NCBI RefSeq assembly: GCF_000426645.1
Contig: NZ_AUFT01000018.1
Location: 1-64,000, forward strand
Reading direction: 5' to 3'
Source of the DNA: Nakamurella lactea DSM 19367
GTDB taxonomy: Bacteria > Actinomycetota > Actinomycetes > Mycobacteriales > Nakamurellaceae
DNA length: 64,000 bases
Below are positions 45,027 to 53,693 of this stretch, piece by piece. The translations under genes and the position numbers were made by a program. The first letter of the stretch is position 1, and each line of letters starts with the position of its first letter. The notes below the pieces were generated by a model. That model searched no databases, was not told the DNA's origin, and saw only the letters and a list, made by a program, of their open reading frames with translations.

Positions 45027-45971
45027 GTGACTACGCTTTCCACCTCCCCGATCGAGCCGCTGCCGAAAACCGGCCGACGCCGAACGTCGTCGGGGGCGCT
45101 CGGCCGCTTCGCCATGGCGGTGCCGTGGCTGCTGCCGGCGGTGGTGCTGATCGCCGCTGTGGTGCTCTATCCCGCGGGGCTGATGATCTACAACGCCTTC
45201 CGCAAGTTCAGCAAGTACGGCTTCGAACAGGGCGCGGCCGGCTGGAGCAACTTCCACCTGGCGCTGACCTTCCCCGGCGTGCCGATGGGCCGGATCATCG
45301 TCAACACCATCGTCTGGGTGGTGGTGGTGGTCGCCGTCACCCTGCTGATCTCGCTCGGGCTGGCCCAGTTCCTGAACAAGACCTTCCGCGGACGCAAGAT
45401 CGTCCGGCTGGCCATCGTCATCCCCTGGGCCGCATCCGTGGTGATGACCAGCTCCATCTTCCTGAACGGGCTGGACCCGAACTACGGGCTGATCGCCCGG
45501 ATGATGCGCGCGCTCGGGCTGCTGGGCCCGACGACCGCGCTCACCGACAACCCGGACACCGCGTTCTGGGTGGCCGTCGTGGTGGCGATCTTCGTTTCGC
45601 TGCCGTTCACCACGTACACGCTGCTGGCCGGCCTGCAGACGGTGCCCAAGGACGTGCTGGAAGCCGCGCACGTGGACGGCGCCAGTCGCGGCCAGACCTA
45701 TCGGCAGATCGTGCTGCCGATCCTGCGGCCGGCGGTCGCGGTGGCCGCGTTGATCAACATCATCAACGTGTTCAACTCGCTCCCGATCCTGCAGATCCTC
45801 AACCCCACGGCCGGTTACAACACCGGTCTGACCACCACGCCACTGGTGTTCCTGTACAAGACCACGCTGGGACCAGGGGTTTCGTCAGCCCTGTCGGTGC
45901 TGAACTTCGCGTTCTGCCTGGTGATCATCGTGATCTACCTACTCCTCGTCCGACCCACCAAGGAGGTCTGA
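45027..45971 (+). CDS. Sugar ABC transporter permease (MalF type)
   Basis: This 314-residue permease starts at GTG 45027 with GAAAGGG upstream. Six membrane helices are visible (from AVPWLLPAVVLIAAVVLYPAGLMI to LVIIVIYLLLV). The EAA loop that contacts the ATPase reads DVLEAAHVDGASRGQTYRQIVLPILRPA. It pairs with the next gene, whose ribosome site AAGGAGG lies within its own last codons. No ATPase gene is in the operon. Confidence 0.9.
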   Translation: MTTLSTSPIEPLPKTGRRRTSSGALGRFAMAVPWLLPAVVLIAAVVLYPAGLMIYNAFRKFSKYGFEQGAAGWSNFHLALTFPGVPMGRIIVNTIVWVVVVVAVTLLISLGLAQFLNKTFRGRKIVRLAIVIPWAASVVMTSSIFLNGLDPNYGLIARMMRALGLLGPTTALTDNPDTAFWVAVVVAIFVSLPFTTYTLLAGLQTVPKDVLEAAHVDGASRGQTYRQIVLPILRPAVAVAALINIINVFNSLPILQILNPTAGYNTGLTTTPLVFLYKTTLGPGVSSALSVLNFAFCLVIIVIYLLLVRPTKEV

Positions 45972-45974
45972 CGA

Positions 45975-46889
45975 ATGACCACCGACATTTCCGACACCCC
46001 CGCCGCCGGGCCGCTCACGCTGACCGAGCCCGCGCCCGGCGGGTCCCGGTCCACCGGACCGGACCGGGCGCCGAACCGGATCGGCATCGTGATCGGCTCG
46101 ATCGTGATCGTCGCGGTGTTCGTCGCGCCGTACCTGCTGATGCTGCTCGGATCGTTGAAGACGCAGCAGGAGATCACCAGCATCCCGCCGCCGTTCGGCC
46201 TGCCGAGCGGCCCGCACTTCGAGAACTACGTGAACGTCTGGTCGTCCCAGGTCGCGCCGTTCAACGGGCTGGTGGCCACCGTGGTGATCTCGGTCGGCGC
46301 CACCGTGCTGGTGCTGCTGGTCGCGACGCCGGCCGCCTACTACCTGGCGCGGTTCCGCTTCCCCGGCCGGCTGGCGTTCCTGTTCCTGGTGCTGATCACC
46401 CAGATGCTGCAGCCCACCGTGCTGGCCATCGGCCTGTTCAAGGAGTTCCTGACCTGGACCGGGCACATGTCCTGGGTCGCCCTGATCCTGGTGAACGGCG
46501 CGTTCAACCTGGCGTTCGCCATCTGGATCATGCAGGCGTTCTTCGCCTCGGTGCCCAAGGAGGTGGACGAGGCGGCGGTGGTCGACGGCGCCGGCCGCTT
46601 CCAGGTGCTGTTCAAGATCTCGCTGCCGCTGGTCTGGCCCGGCGTGGTGACGGCGATGGTGTTCGTCTTCGTCAACTCCTGGAACGAGTACGCCGCAGCC
46701 TCGGTGATGGTGCAGGACAACAAGTTGCAGCCGCTGACCGTCTCGCTGCCGAAGTTCTTCGGCTTCTACAGCCAGGACTGGCAGTACGTGTTCACCGTCG
46801 CCACCGTCGCCATCGTTCCGGTGGTGGTGCTGTTCTCGTTCGTCGAGAAGCGGCTGATCGGCGGACTGACCGCGGGGGCCGTCAAGTAG
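45975..46889 (+). CDS. Sugar ABC transporter permease (MalG type)
   Basis: This 304-residue permease has six helices (from IVIGSIVIVAVFVAPYLLMLLGSL to VATVAIVPVVVLFSFVEKRL) and the EAA loop KEVDEAAVVDGAGRFQVLFKISLPLVWPG. It starts three bases after the partner's stop. With the upstream genes it forms a CUT1 importer, presumably energised by an MsiK-type protein such as that at 28957. Confidence 0.9.
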   Translation: MTTDISDTPAAGPLTLTEPAPGGSRSTGPDRAPNRIGIVIGSIVIVAVFVAPYLLMLLGSLKTQQEITSIPPPFGLPSGPHFENYVNVWSSQVAPFNGLVATVVISVGATVLVLLVATPAAYYLARFRFPGRLAFLFLVLITQMLQPTVLAIGLFKEFLTWTGHMSWVALILVNGAFNLAFAIWIMQAFFASVPKEVDEAAVVDGAGRFQVLFKISLPLVWPGVVTAMVFVFVNSWNEYAAASVMVQDNKLQPLTVSLPKFFGFYSQDWQYVFTVATVAIVPVVVLFSFVEKRLIGGLTAGAVK

Positions 46890-46941
46890 CTCCGCACGTC
46901 TCCTCCCCGGCGGGCAGCCGTCGGCCCGATCTGCTAAATTA

Positions 46942-46954
46942 TGTCCGTTAGACA
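46942..46954. promoter_or_regulatory. Inverted repeat upstream of the SIS-aldolase genes
   Basis: TGTCCGTTAGACA is a symmetric word (TGTC-N5-GACA) in an AT-rich gap between the permease and SIS genes. It lies 64 bases before the SIS start. It could be an operator for the ROK protein or a second promoter's control site. Confidence 0.4.
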
Positions 46955-46976
46955 GAACATTCGAGCTAATTCGATC

Positions 46977-47009
46977 ATGAGCGCCGAAACGATTGCGAGC
47001 CAGCGATGA
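46977..47009 (+). CDS. Possible 10-codon upstream reading frame overlapping the SIS start
   Basis: ATG 46977 opens MSAETIASQR and stops at TGA 47007-47009, which overlaps the SIS gene's ATG (47006-47008) in the ATGA manner. Neither start has a clear ribosome site. If transcription starts at the ATG after the CTAATT box at 46966-46971, the short frame could feed ribosomes to the SIS start. Speculative. Confidence 0.25.
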   Translation: MSAETIASQR

Positions 47010-47944
47010 CAGCCCAGCACCACGATCTCGACGCACCGGCCGCTGCTGGGGCCGGGCGGCATGTGCTGGCCGAGCTCGCCTCCCAGCCGGACGTCTGGTC
47101 CCGCGCGGTCGGCGTTGCCGCCGAACAGGTGGCCCTGCTGCCGCAGCCGGGTGAGCGGATCGCGGTGGTCGGCTGCGGCACCAGCGCCTTCATCGCGCAG
47201 TCGTACGCCGTCTATCGCGAACAGGCCGGCGGCGACGTCGGCGGCGAGACCGACGCGTTCTACGCCTCGGAGTTCCCGGCCGGCCGCAGCTACGACCTGC
47301 TGGTCGCCATCACCCGGTCCGGCACCACCACCGAGGTGCTCGAACTGCTGGCGGCGCTGCCGGAGAGCCAGCGCACGCTGATCATCGTCGGCGATGCCGA
47401 CTCCCCCGGCGCCCGCGCCGCCGATGCCGCGATCCTGCTGCCGTTCGCGGACGAGAAATCGGTGGTGCAGACCCGGTTCGCCACCACGGCACTGGCCCTC
47501 CTGCGCGCCGGACTCGGCCACGATCTCGCCCCGCTGATCGAGCAGGGCCGGGCGGCACTGCAGGCGCCGTTGCCCACCGGCTGGCAGCACAAGGTGCACT
47601 TCACCTATCTCGGCCACGGCCCGGGCGTCGGCCTGGCGAACGAGGCAGCGCTGAAGATGCGCGAGGCGGCGATCGCCTGGGCCGAGTCGTACCCGGCCTA
47701 CGACTATCGGCACGGGCCGATCGCGGTGGCCGAGGAGCATTCGCTGGTATGGATCTTCGGCGAACCGCCGGCGGGACTCATCGACCAGATCGAGGCCACC
47801 GGCGCCACGGTCGAGACGGCCGGCGGCGACCCGTTGGCGGATCTGGTGCGCGCCCAGCGACTGGCGATCGAACTGGCCCTGTATCGCGGCTACGATCCGG
47901 ACAGTCCGCGCAATCTCACCCGTTCGATCATCCTGGAGTCGTAA
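47006..47944 (+). CDS. SIS-domain sugar-phosphate isomerase, AgaS-like
   Basis: This 312-residue cytoplasmic protein has two SIS domains. Sugar-phosphate contacts are in IAVVGCGTSAFIAQSYA and AITRSGTTTEVLELL of the first and FTYLGHGPGVGLANEAALKMREAAIAWAESYPAYDYRHGPIAV of the second. It resembles the isomerase half of GlmS and the AgaS family, which deaminates galactosamine-6-phosphate to tagatose-6-phosphate. The aldolase gene follows at once (TAAATG), supporting the AgaS reading. Glucosamine- or fructoselysine-type substrates remain possible. Confidence 0.82.
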   Translation: MTAQHHDLDAPAAAGAGRHVLAELASQPDVWSRAVGVAAEQVALLPQPGERIAVVGCGTSAFIAQSYAVYREQAGGDVGGETDAFYASEFPAGRSYDLLVAITRSGTTTEVLELLAALPESQRTLIIVGDADSPGARAADAAILLPFADEKSVVQTRFATTALALLRAGLGHDLAPLIEQGRAALQAPLPTGWQHKVHFTYLGHGPGVGLANEAALKMREAAIAWAESYPAYDYRHGPIAVAEEHSLVWIFGEPPAGLIDQIEATGATVETAGGDPLADLVRAQRLAIELALYRGYDPDSPRNLTRSIILES

Positions 47945-48778
47945 ATGCCGCTGGTGGGCAGTGAACTGTTGGTCGAAGCCCGCCGTGCCGGTGTCGGGGT
48001 CGGTGCCTTCAACGTGATCGGCATCGAGCACGCCGAGGCGTTGGTCGCCGGCGCGCAGACCGCCGGCCGTCCGGTGATCCTGCAGATCTCCGAGAACGCC
48101 GCGAAGTTCCACCGCGGGCTGCCGCCGATCGGCCGGGCGACGCTGGAGATTGCCAGGGCCGCAACGGTTCCCACCGTCGTTCACCTCGATCATGCAACCG
48201 ACGAGACGCTGATCGACCAGGCGATCGATCTCGGTTTCACCTCGGTGATGTACGACGGAGCGACGCTCGACTACGCGGAGAACGTCGCCCGGACCGCTGC
48301 CGTGGTACAGCGGGCGCACGACGCCGGCGTGTGGGTGGAAGCCGAGCTCGGCGAGGTCGGCGGTAAGGACGGCGCCCACGCGCCCGGCGTGAAGACCGAC
48401 CCGAGGGAGGCCGCCGGGTTCGTCGCCGCCACCGGGGTGGACGCCTTGGCGATCGCCGTCGGGTCCTCACACGCGATGACCGAGCGCACTGCCGCTCTGG
48501 ACCTGCCGCGGATCGCCGAGATCGCCGCTGCCGTCACGGTTCCGTTGGTGCTGCACGGCTCGTCCGGGGTGCCGGACGCCGCCATCGCGGCCGGCATCGC
48601 CGCGGGGCTGACGAAGATCAATGTCTCGACCCACCTGAACAAGGTCTTCTCGGCGGCGTTGCGCGACTACCTGGCGACGAATACCGCGGTCGTCGATCCA
48701 CGGAAGTACCTGGGCGCCGCCCGGGACACGTTGGCTACCGAGATCGCCCGGCTGATCGGCGTGATCGACGGTCGGTGA
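47945..48778 (+). CDS. Class II ketose-bisphosphate aldolase, tagatose/fructose type
   Basis: This 277-residue zinc aldolase cleaves a ketose 1,6-bisphosphate to triose phosphates. Motifs are GVGAFNVIGIEHAEALVAGA, VVHLDHATDETLIDQAIDLGFTSVMYDGATLDY with zinc-ligand His, VEAELGEVGGKDGAHAPG and VLHGSSGVPD, then LTKINVSTHLN. The short length and gene context suggest the KbaY/GatY tagatose-bisphosphate type rather than glycolytic Fba. The phosphofructo/tagatose-6-phosphate kinase needed before it is not encoded here. Confidence 0.87.
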   Translation: MPLVGSELLVEARRAGVGVGAFNVIGIEHAEALVAGAQTAGRPVILQISENAAKFHRGLPPIGRATLEIARAATVPTVVHLDHATDETLIDQAIDLGFTSVMYDGATLDYAENVARTAAVVQRAHDAGVWVEAELGEVGGKDGAHAPGVKTDPREAAGFVAATGVDALAIAVGSSHAMTERTAALDLPRIAEIAAAVTVPLVLHGSSGVPDAAIAAGIAAGLTKINVSTHLNKVFSAALRDYLATNTAVVDPRKYLGAARDTLATEIARLIGVIDGR

Positions 48779-48824
48779 TCGACGGCCGGCCTTGGCCGCA
48801 CCGCGAGGACCGACCGGGCCGGGC

Positions 48825-49835
48825 TCACCCGGTAGTCGACAGCTTCGGAACCAGCTTTCGCAAGGCCCGGGTCGCGGCGCCGACCGCATCTGCGGGCGCG
48901 CGGACCGAGACGGTGGCGACCCCGACCCCTGGGACCAGCGCGACGGCATCCCAATAGCCCAAACCGCTCGGCGCGGTGTAGGCACGCTCGATGCCCGGGC
49001 CCGCGTCGCCGAGCACCCGATAGTCCGTCAGGCCCTCGGGTGGTTGGTAGCTGCCTTCCGGTCCGACCGACACCTGTAAGGCCGCCGCACCGTCGGCGGA
49101 CTGCCAGCGGCACGAGGCGCCATCCACCTGTCCGGCGCCGACCGGACCGCCCAGATACCCGGCGACCTCGGAAACGGTTGCGACAGCGCACAACCGGGCA
49201 CCGATCTCGGCGGGATCGGCCGGTGCCGGCGCCGGCTCGTACCCCGGCGCTATCCGCTGCACGATCGCCCGCAGGACCGTCACCGCGCGCGGCTCGGCGT
49301 CCTTGACGCCACCGACCGATACCACGATGGTGAACCGGTCCAGCAGCAAAGCGGCAGCCTGCTTGTCGCCCAACATGCCGGGGCCGGAGTAGGCCGCGTC
49401 GGCGATGCCGGTCAACACGGTCGAGTCGTCGCCCGGTTCGGCATAGAACTGCGGCAAGGCCGCGGTGATCATCACGGCCTGCCCGTCGCCCGCCGCATGC
49501 CAGTAGCAGGCCGAGTTCAACGGACCCGCCACTTCGGTCCGGACGATCGACTCGCCCAGCCAGCCACCGACCTCGGCAGCCGTGAACAACGCACACAGCT
49601 GCGGACCGGCGCTTCCGCCCTCATCGTCGAGCACCACGCCGCCGACCACCGACCCGGCAACGGATCCGGTTGCCGCCGAGTCGATCACGGCGGGCGCCCC
49701 GGCCGGCATCGTGCCGGCCGACGCCGCCCCGCCGCCGGCGACCCTCGGCGCATCGGATGCACCGGGCGACGACGCCCCGCAGGCCTGCAGCGTGAGAACC
49801 AGCGCCGCGGCAGAGATCCAGTACCTACTTCGCAC
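48825..49835 (-). CDS. Lipoprotein with two DUF3558-like repeats
   Basis: This 336-residue protein starts at GTG 49835, 6 bases after GGGAGG; GTG 49841, which overlaps the upstream stop (GTGA), is an alternative. The signal ends in the lipobox LQAC. Two related halves follow: LCALFTAAEVGGWLGESIV with SACYWHAAGDGQAVMITAA, and LCAVATVSEVAGYLGGPV with SCRWQSADGAAALQVSV. Cys-x-Trp pairs of this kind are seen in DUF3558-like actinobacterial lipoproteins. Function unknown. It is coupled to the larger lipoprotein upstream. Confidence 0.72.
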   Translation of the reverse strand: MRSRYWISAAALVLTLQACGASSPGASDAPRVAGGGAASAGTMPAGAPAVIDSAATGSVAGSVVGGVVLDDEGGSAGPQLCALFTAAEVGGWLGESIVRTEVAGPLNSACYWHAAGDGQAVMITAALPQFYAEPGDDSTVLTGIADAAYSGPGMLGDKQAAALLLDRFTIVVSVGGVKDAEPRAVTVLRAIVQRIAPGYEPAPAPADPAEIGARLCAVATVSEVAGYLGGPVGAGQVDGASCRWQSADGAAALQVSVGPEGSYQPPEGLTDYRVLGDAGPGIERAYTAPSGLGYWDAVALVPGVGVATVSVRAPADAVGAATRALRKLVPKLSTTG

Positions 49836-49837
49836 GC

Positions 49838-51733
49838 TCACCCTCCCGGCCCGAACGCGGCGAACGGCACATGGCAGGTGGTACCGAGTAGTTCGGCCGC
49901 CGCCGGGAATCCCGTCCGCTCCATCAGTTCGCCCAGCTGTCCACCATTGGCGCCGGCCGCGACGCCCGCGTAGACGTCGGTCATCACCTGAGTGGCCCGC
50001 GCCAGATTTGCCGGCGCTATCGGCTGCAAGACCTTGAGCTGACGAACGATCTCGGCGGCCCACGCCGGCGCCGGGTTCGCCGGGTTCGCCTTCGACCAGG
50101 CCGCGGTGGCCCGGTATCCGGCGCAGAAATCCGCCTTCGGCGTCCCGGACCTCGCCGACCGCGATGCGGTCGTCGACTTCTCGGCCGGACCATGGAAAAG
50201 GATCCTGAAGTCGGTGACAGCGGTGATGGTGAAGAGCTTCTCCACGTTGTCAAGGAGCGGTTGAACGCTCGTCATCACGAACGACGATGCCAGGCCGGAC
50301 AGCGCCGCCGGCAGCGTTCCGAACAGTCGACCGAGCGCGCCGCGGACCGCGCCCGAGAGCAGCTTCGCGTTGCGGGTGATCGTCGCCGTGACCCGTACGT
50401 CACCGAACCGCGGCTGCCCCTTGACCGCATTCTCCGCCGATTCCTGACCGGTGCCGAACTCCAGCCGACCGACGCCGGTCCCGGCGGCGCCGGCGGTCAG
50501 GGTGACCGACTTCGTCCGGACCGCGGCCTCGGCGACCGGCGAGCTGAACTGCCATTCGACGCCGTTGGTGTCCAACGCCAGATTCGGCAGGGTGACACCC
50601 GCCAGAGCCGCGCAGGAACGGACCTCGACCGGCCAGTCCGTCGGACCGGTCGGCGATGCCGTGAGAGTCAGCGTGAACGGCCCGCCGGGCTGATCGATCC
50701 CGTAGAGGGGCGGGCGGTCCAGGGTCCACGCCGTGGTGACCGGCCGAATCAGTTGCGCGGCAGAGACGATCACCGCCGCCACCGATGCCACCTGAGCGAG
50801 CACCCCGAGGATCGGGGCGATCAGCGTCTTCGCCCCGTTCACGATCACGAACTCGACGCCGTCGATCGCCGCGTTCCACACCGCGACGCCGCCGTCAACG
50901 ATCACCTTGAAAACCGAGAACCAGCCGGTGGTGTCGGGTCCGGAGGTCTTCAACGCGCCGAGTACGGCCTTCAGCGTATTGCTCAGAAAATCCTGGGCCA
51001 GGGCGCACGGATCGAGCGCCGTGGTTGCGCGCTGCCCGGCGACAGGCATCACCACGGGGCCCCGGCCACCGTGCAGGCCCGGCGGCGAGCTCCCCGCGGT
51101 CAGATCCCTGACCAGCGCCACCAGCACGACCAGTGGAAAGACCGTGGTCTTCGGGTGGGCCAGGTCGACGGTGGTGAGCGAGCCCCGAAGCGCGGTCGCG
51201 GCAACGCCTTTGCTGCCGAGGTAGCCGGCCAGCATCGCCGAGAACGGCACCTCGGTACCGGCGGCGTGCGAGACGATGTCGTCCAGGACCGCGCCGGTGA
51301 GCCCGTCGCCGGTCGCCGCACCGGCGGCCAGCCCGCGCACCTGACTGTGCAGCAGTCGCAGCGGCGAGGCCGGCTGCGTCACGCCGACCATCGGCTCCGC
51401 GTCGCCCGCAGAAAGGTAGGTTCCGACCCCCCACGATGCGAGCACCCTGATGTCGGCGTCCAGCACCGACGCCGAGAACCCACCGGGCGCGAACGCCCGC
51501 ACCGTCGGGGCGGCGCCGGCGGCAGTGGGCACAACCGTGGCCGATGCCGCCGCCGGAGCGTGCGTTCGGGTCCCCGCCACCGGTGGCACGACCGTGGTGA
51601 CGGCCGTCGATCTGGCACTCGCCGGTGGACCGTCAGCGGGCACCTGGCTACACCCCGCCGCGAGCGTCAGCGCCGTGACGATCGCCAGCGTCACGCCCAC
51701 GCGGGCGGTCCGCGACCGGATCAGCGCCCTCAC
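49838..51733 (-). CDS. Large lipoprotein of unknown function
   Basis: This 631-residue protein starts at GTG 51733 and has a signal with lipobox LAAGC, then a Thr/Ala/Pro-rich linker to about residue 75. Residues about 255-330 contain hydrophobic segments (NGAKTLIAPILGVLAQVASVAAVIVSAAQLI) that could be membrane-associated. Residues about 345-480 look like beta-rich domains (FTLTLTASPTGPTDWPVEVRSCAAL, VTLTAGAAGTGVGRLEFGTG). I do not recognise a family. Coupling to the next lipoprotein suggests that they work together at the cell surface. Confidence 0.65.
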   Translation of the reverse strand: MRALIRSRTARVGVTLAIVTALTLAAGCSQVPADGPPASARSTAVTTVVPPVAGTRTHAPAAASATVVPTAAGAAPTVRAFAPGGFSASVLDADIRVLASWGVGTYLSAGDAEPMVGVTQPASPLRLLHSQVRGLAAGAATGDGLTGAVLDDIVSHAAGTEVPFSAMLAGYLGSKGVAATALRGSLTTVDLAHPKTTVFPLVVLVALVRDLTAGSSPPGLHGGRGPVVMPVAGQRATTALDPCALAQDFLSNTLKAVLGALKTSGPDTTGWFSVFKVIVDGGVAVWNAAIDGVEFVIVNGAKTLIAPILGVLAQVASVAAVIVSAAQLIRPVTTAWTLDRPPLYGIDQPGGPFTLTLTASPTGPTDWPVEVRSCAALAGVTLPNLALDTNGVEWQFSSPVAEAAVRTKSVTLTAGAAGTGVGRLEFGTGQESAENAVKGQPRFGDVRVTATITRNAKLLSGAVRGALGRLFGTLPAALSGLASSFVMTSVQPLLDNVEKLFTITAVTDFRILFHGPAEKSTTASRSARSGTPKADFCAGYRATAAWSKANPANPAPAWAAEIVRQLKVLQPIAPANLARATQVMTDVYAGVAAGANGGQLGELMERTGFPAAAELLGTTCHVPFAAFGPGG

Positions 51734-51849
51734 GGCGACTTCAACCGGTCCGCAGCCGTCACAGTTTGTCCAGTGCCATGCCGATCAGAGAATGCGGATG
51801 ATCGGACAGATACCTCATACCGGATGCGCAGATCTCCGGCGACCGCGGC

Positions 51850-52713
51850 TCAGGTCGGCGTCAGCGCCAGTCTGGCGAACACCAGCGACTGGGCGATGTC
51901 GTCCTCGCGCCGCCGCCGCGACAGCCCACGGGTGCTGATCTCGGCACACACCGCACCACGGAAATCATTGCGCACCAGGCCCTCCAGCAACTCGGTGCAC
52001 GGTTGGGTGCCGCGTCCGGGGACCAGGTGCTCGTCCTTTCCTGACCCCGAGCCGTCGGCCAGGTGAATGTGCGCGAGGCCGGATCCCATCTGTTCGGCCA
52101 GCTGCAACGCGTCGGTACCCGAGGTGGCGGTGTGCGACAGATCCAATGTGTAGTACCGATGCCCGGACGGCACCGGATTCCAGTGCGGCCGATAGCTGTT
52201 CACCCGAACGCCAGGGGTGAACCGGCTGCTGCCGACGGTCAGCGGAAACATGTTCTCCACCGCGATCTTCACCTGTGTCCGGGCCTGCAACTCGGCCACC
52301 GAGGCGGCGAAGTCGGTCGACGCCGCCCGCTGCCAGACGAACGGCGGATGTACCACCACCACCGAAGCGCCGACCCGCTCGGCCAGCTCCAGCGAGCGGG
52401 CCAGCTTGACCAGCGGATCGGTCGACCACACCCTGGCCGTCACCAACAGGCACGGCGAGTGGATCGAGACGATCGGTAGCTCGTACCTGTCCATCAAGCG
52501 CCGCAACGCGTCCGCATCCTGGGTGAGCGGATCCGCCAGCACCATCAGCTCCAGCCCGTCGAAGCCGATCTCGGCAGCCATCGCGAAGGTGGTGCCGGTC
52601 GACTCCGGAAATGCCGAGGCGGTGGACAGGGTCACCGGGATCGAGGGCCGTAGCGGGGGGCGTTCGGGATAGCCGCCGACATCGGGGCCGCGATCGGGGC
52701 CGGTAGCGGTCAC
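51850..52713 (-). CDS. Sugar phosphate isomerase/epimerase-like TIM-barrel protein
   Basis: This 287-residue protein from GTG 52713 overlaps the ppx stop (GTGA). The xylose-isomerase-like barrel shows AAEIGFDGLELMVL, LPIVSIHSPCLL, ERVGASVVVVHPPF, VKIAVENMFP, YYTLDLSHTATSG, LAHIHLADGSGSGKDEHLVPG and AVCAEISTRG, with metal-site residues His, Glu, Asp and His. The neighbourhood ppx - TIM-barrel gene - regX3/senX3 is also seen in mycobacteria. The substrate is unknown. Confidence 0.82.
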   Translation of the reverse strand: MTATGPDRGPDVGGYPERPPLRPSIPVTLSTASAFPESTGTTFAMAAEIGFDGLELMVLADPLTQDADALRRLMDRYELPIVSIHSPCLLVTARVWSTDPLVKLARSLELAERVGASVVVVHPPFVWQRAASTDFAASVAELQARTQVKIAVENMFPLTVGSSRFTPGVRVNSYRPHWNPVPSGHRYYTLDLSHTATSGTDALQLAEQMGSGLAHIHLADGSGSGKDEHLVPGRGTQPCTELLEGLVRNDFRGAVCAEISTRGLSRRRREDDIAQSLVFARLALTPT

Positions 52714-53645
52714 GGTCCGAACGCCAACTGGTCGAGACGTCGCAGGATGACGCCCTCCCGCAGTGCCCACGGGCAGATCTCCACCTCGGAAAGTCCCAGG
52801 GCCGTCACCGCCGCCTCCGCGATCAGCGCGCCGGCCGGGATCTGCGGCGCCCGATTCGGCGAAACCCCTTCCAGACAAGCGATATCCGCCGCGGTCATCC
52901 GCTGCAGGAACGCCGACACCTGGCGCAGGCCGGCCGCCGTCAGCACCCGCTGTACCCGGGGTCCGGCGCTGGACGGTGCGGCGCCGGTCAGCCTGGCCAA
53001 CGTCCGGAACGTCTTGGAGGTGGCCACCACCCGATCGAACGGACCGGCCGCCTTGATCTGCAGCCGGGCCGCGGCCAGCCGCTCCGTCAACCATTCCTTG
53101 AGCTCGCCGACCTGGGTCGGGCTCGGCGGATCGGCCAACTGTCGGTCGCGGTGCAGCCGACCGGCTCCCAACGGCAACGACAACGCCACCTCGGGCTCTT
53201 CGTCCTTGCCGGCCGCGATCTCCAGCGAGCCGCCACCGATATCCAGTACCAGCAAGTTTCCCGCACTCCAGCCGTACCACCGGCGGGCGGCCAGGAACGT
53301 CAGCCGGGCTTCATCGGGACCCGGCAGCACCTGTAGATCGACCCCGGTCAGCGTTCGGACGTGGTCAAGCACATCCGAGGCGTTCGACGCGTCCCGGACC
53401 GCCGAGGTGGCGAATGCCAGTAGTTCGGCGCAGCCCAGCCGGGCGGCGGCCTGGGCGGCCTCGCCGACCGCGGCCAGCAGGGCGTCCTTTCCCTGGTCGC
53501 TCAGGATCCCGGCATCGTCCAGGTGCTCGGCCAGTCGCAGGCCGGTGCTCTGCGAGAGCTGCGGCGTCGGATGCCCACCCCGGTGGGCGTCGACCACCAG
53601 CAGATGCACGGTGTTCGACCCGACATCCAGTACGCCAAGTCGCAT
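52710..53645 (-). CDS. ppx: Exopolyphosphatase/guanosine pentaphosphatase (Ppx/GppA)
   Basis: This 311-residue protein hydrolyses polyphosphate or pppGpp. It has the ASKHA-type motifs VLDVGSNTVHLLVVD at the N-terminus, FATSAVRDASNASDVL, GPDEARLTFLAARRWYGW and VLDIGGGSLEIAAGKD. It is the short form (about 310 residues) typical of actinobacterial Ppx1. It lies 48 bases after regX3 on the same strand... its gene precedes the TIM-barrel gene and is upstream-flanked by regX3, which links phosphate sensing and polyphosphate use. Confidence 0.9.
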   Translation of the reverse strand: MRLGVLDVGSNTVHLLVVDAHRGGHPTPQLSQSTGLRLAEHLDDAGILSDQGKDALLAAVGEAAQAAARLGCAELLAFATSAVRDASNASDVLDHVRTLTGVDLQVLPGPDEARLTFLAARRWYGWSAGNLLVLDIGGGSLEIAAGKDEEPEVALSLPLGAGRLHRDRQLADPPSPTQVGELKEWLTERLAAARLQIKAAGPFDRVVATSKTFRTLARLTGAAPSSAGPRVQRVLTAAGLRQVSAFLQRMTAADIACLEGVSPNRAPQIPAGALIAEAAVTALGLSEVEICPWALREGVILRRLDQLAFGP

Positions 53646-53693
53646 CGGGTCAGCCTAACGGGGCAGGCAGCGGGACAACCGCGCTACGCCCCA

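Noticed and set aside
51850-53280. A 476-codon frame extending the TIM-barrel gene into ppx
   Set aside because: The upstream half is a shadow of ppx; the GTGA overlap with the ppx stop fixes the start at 52713.
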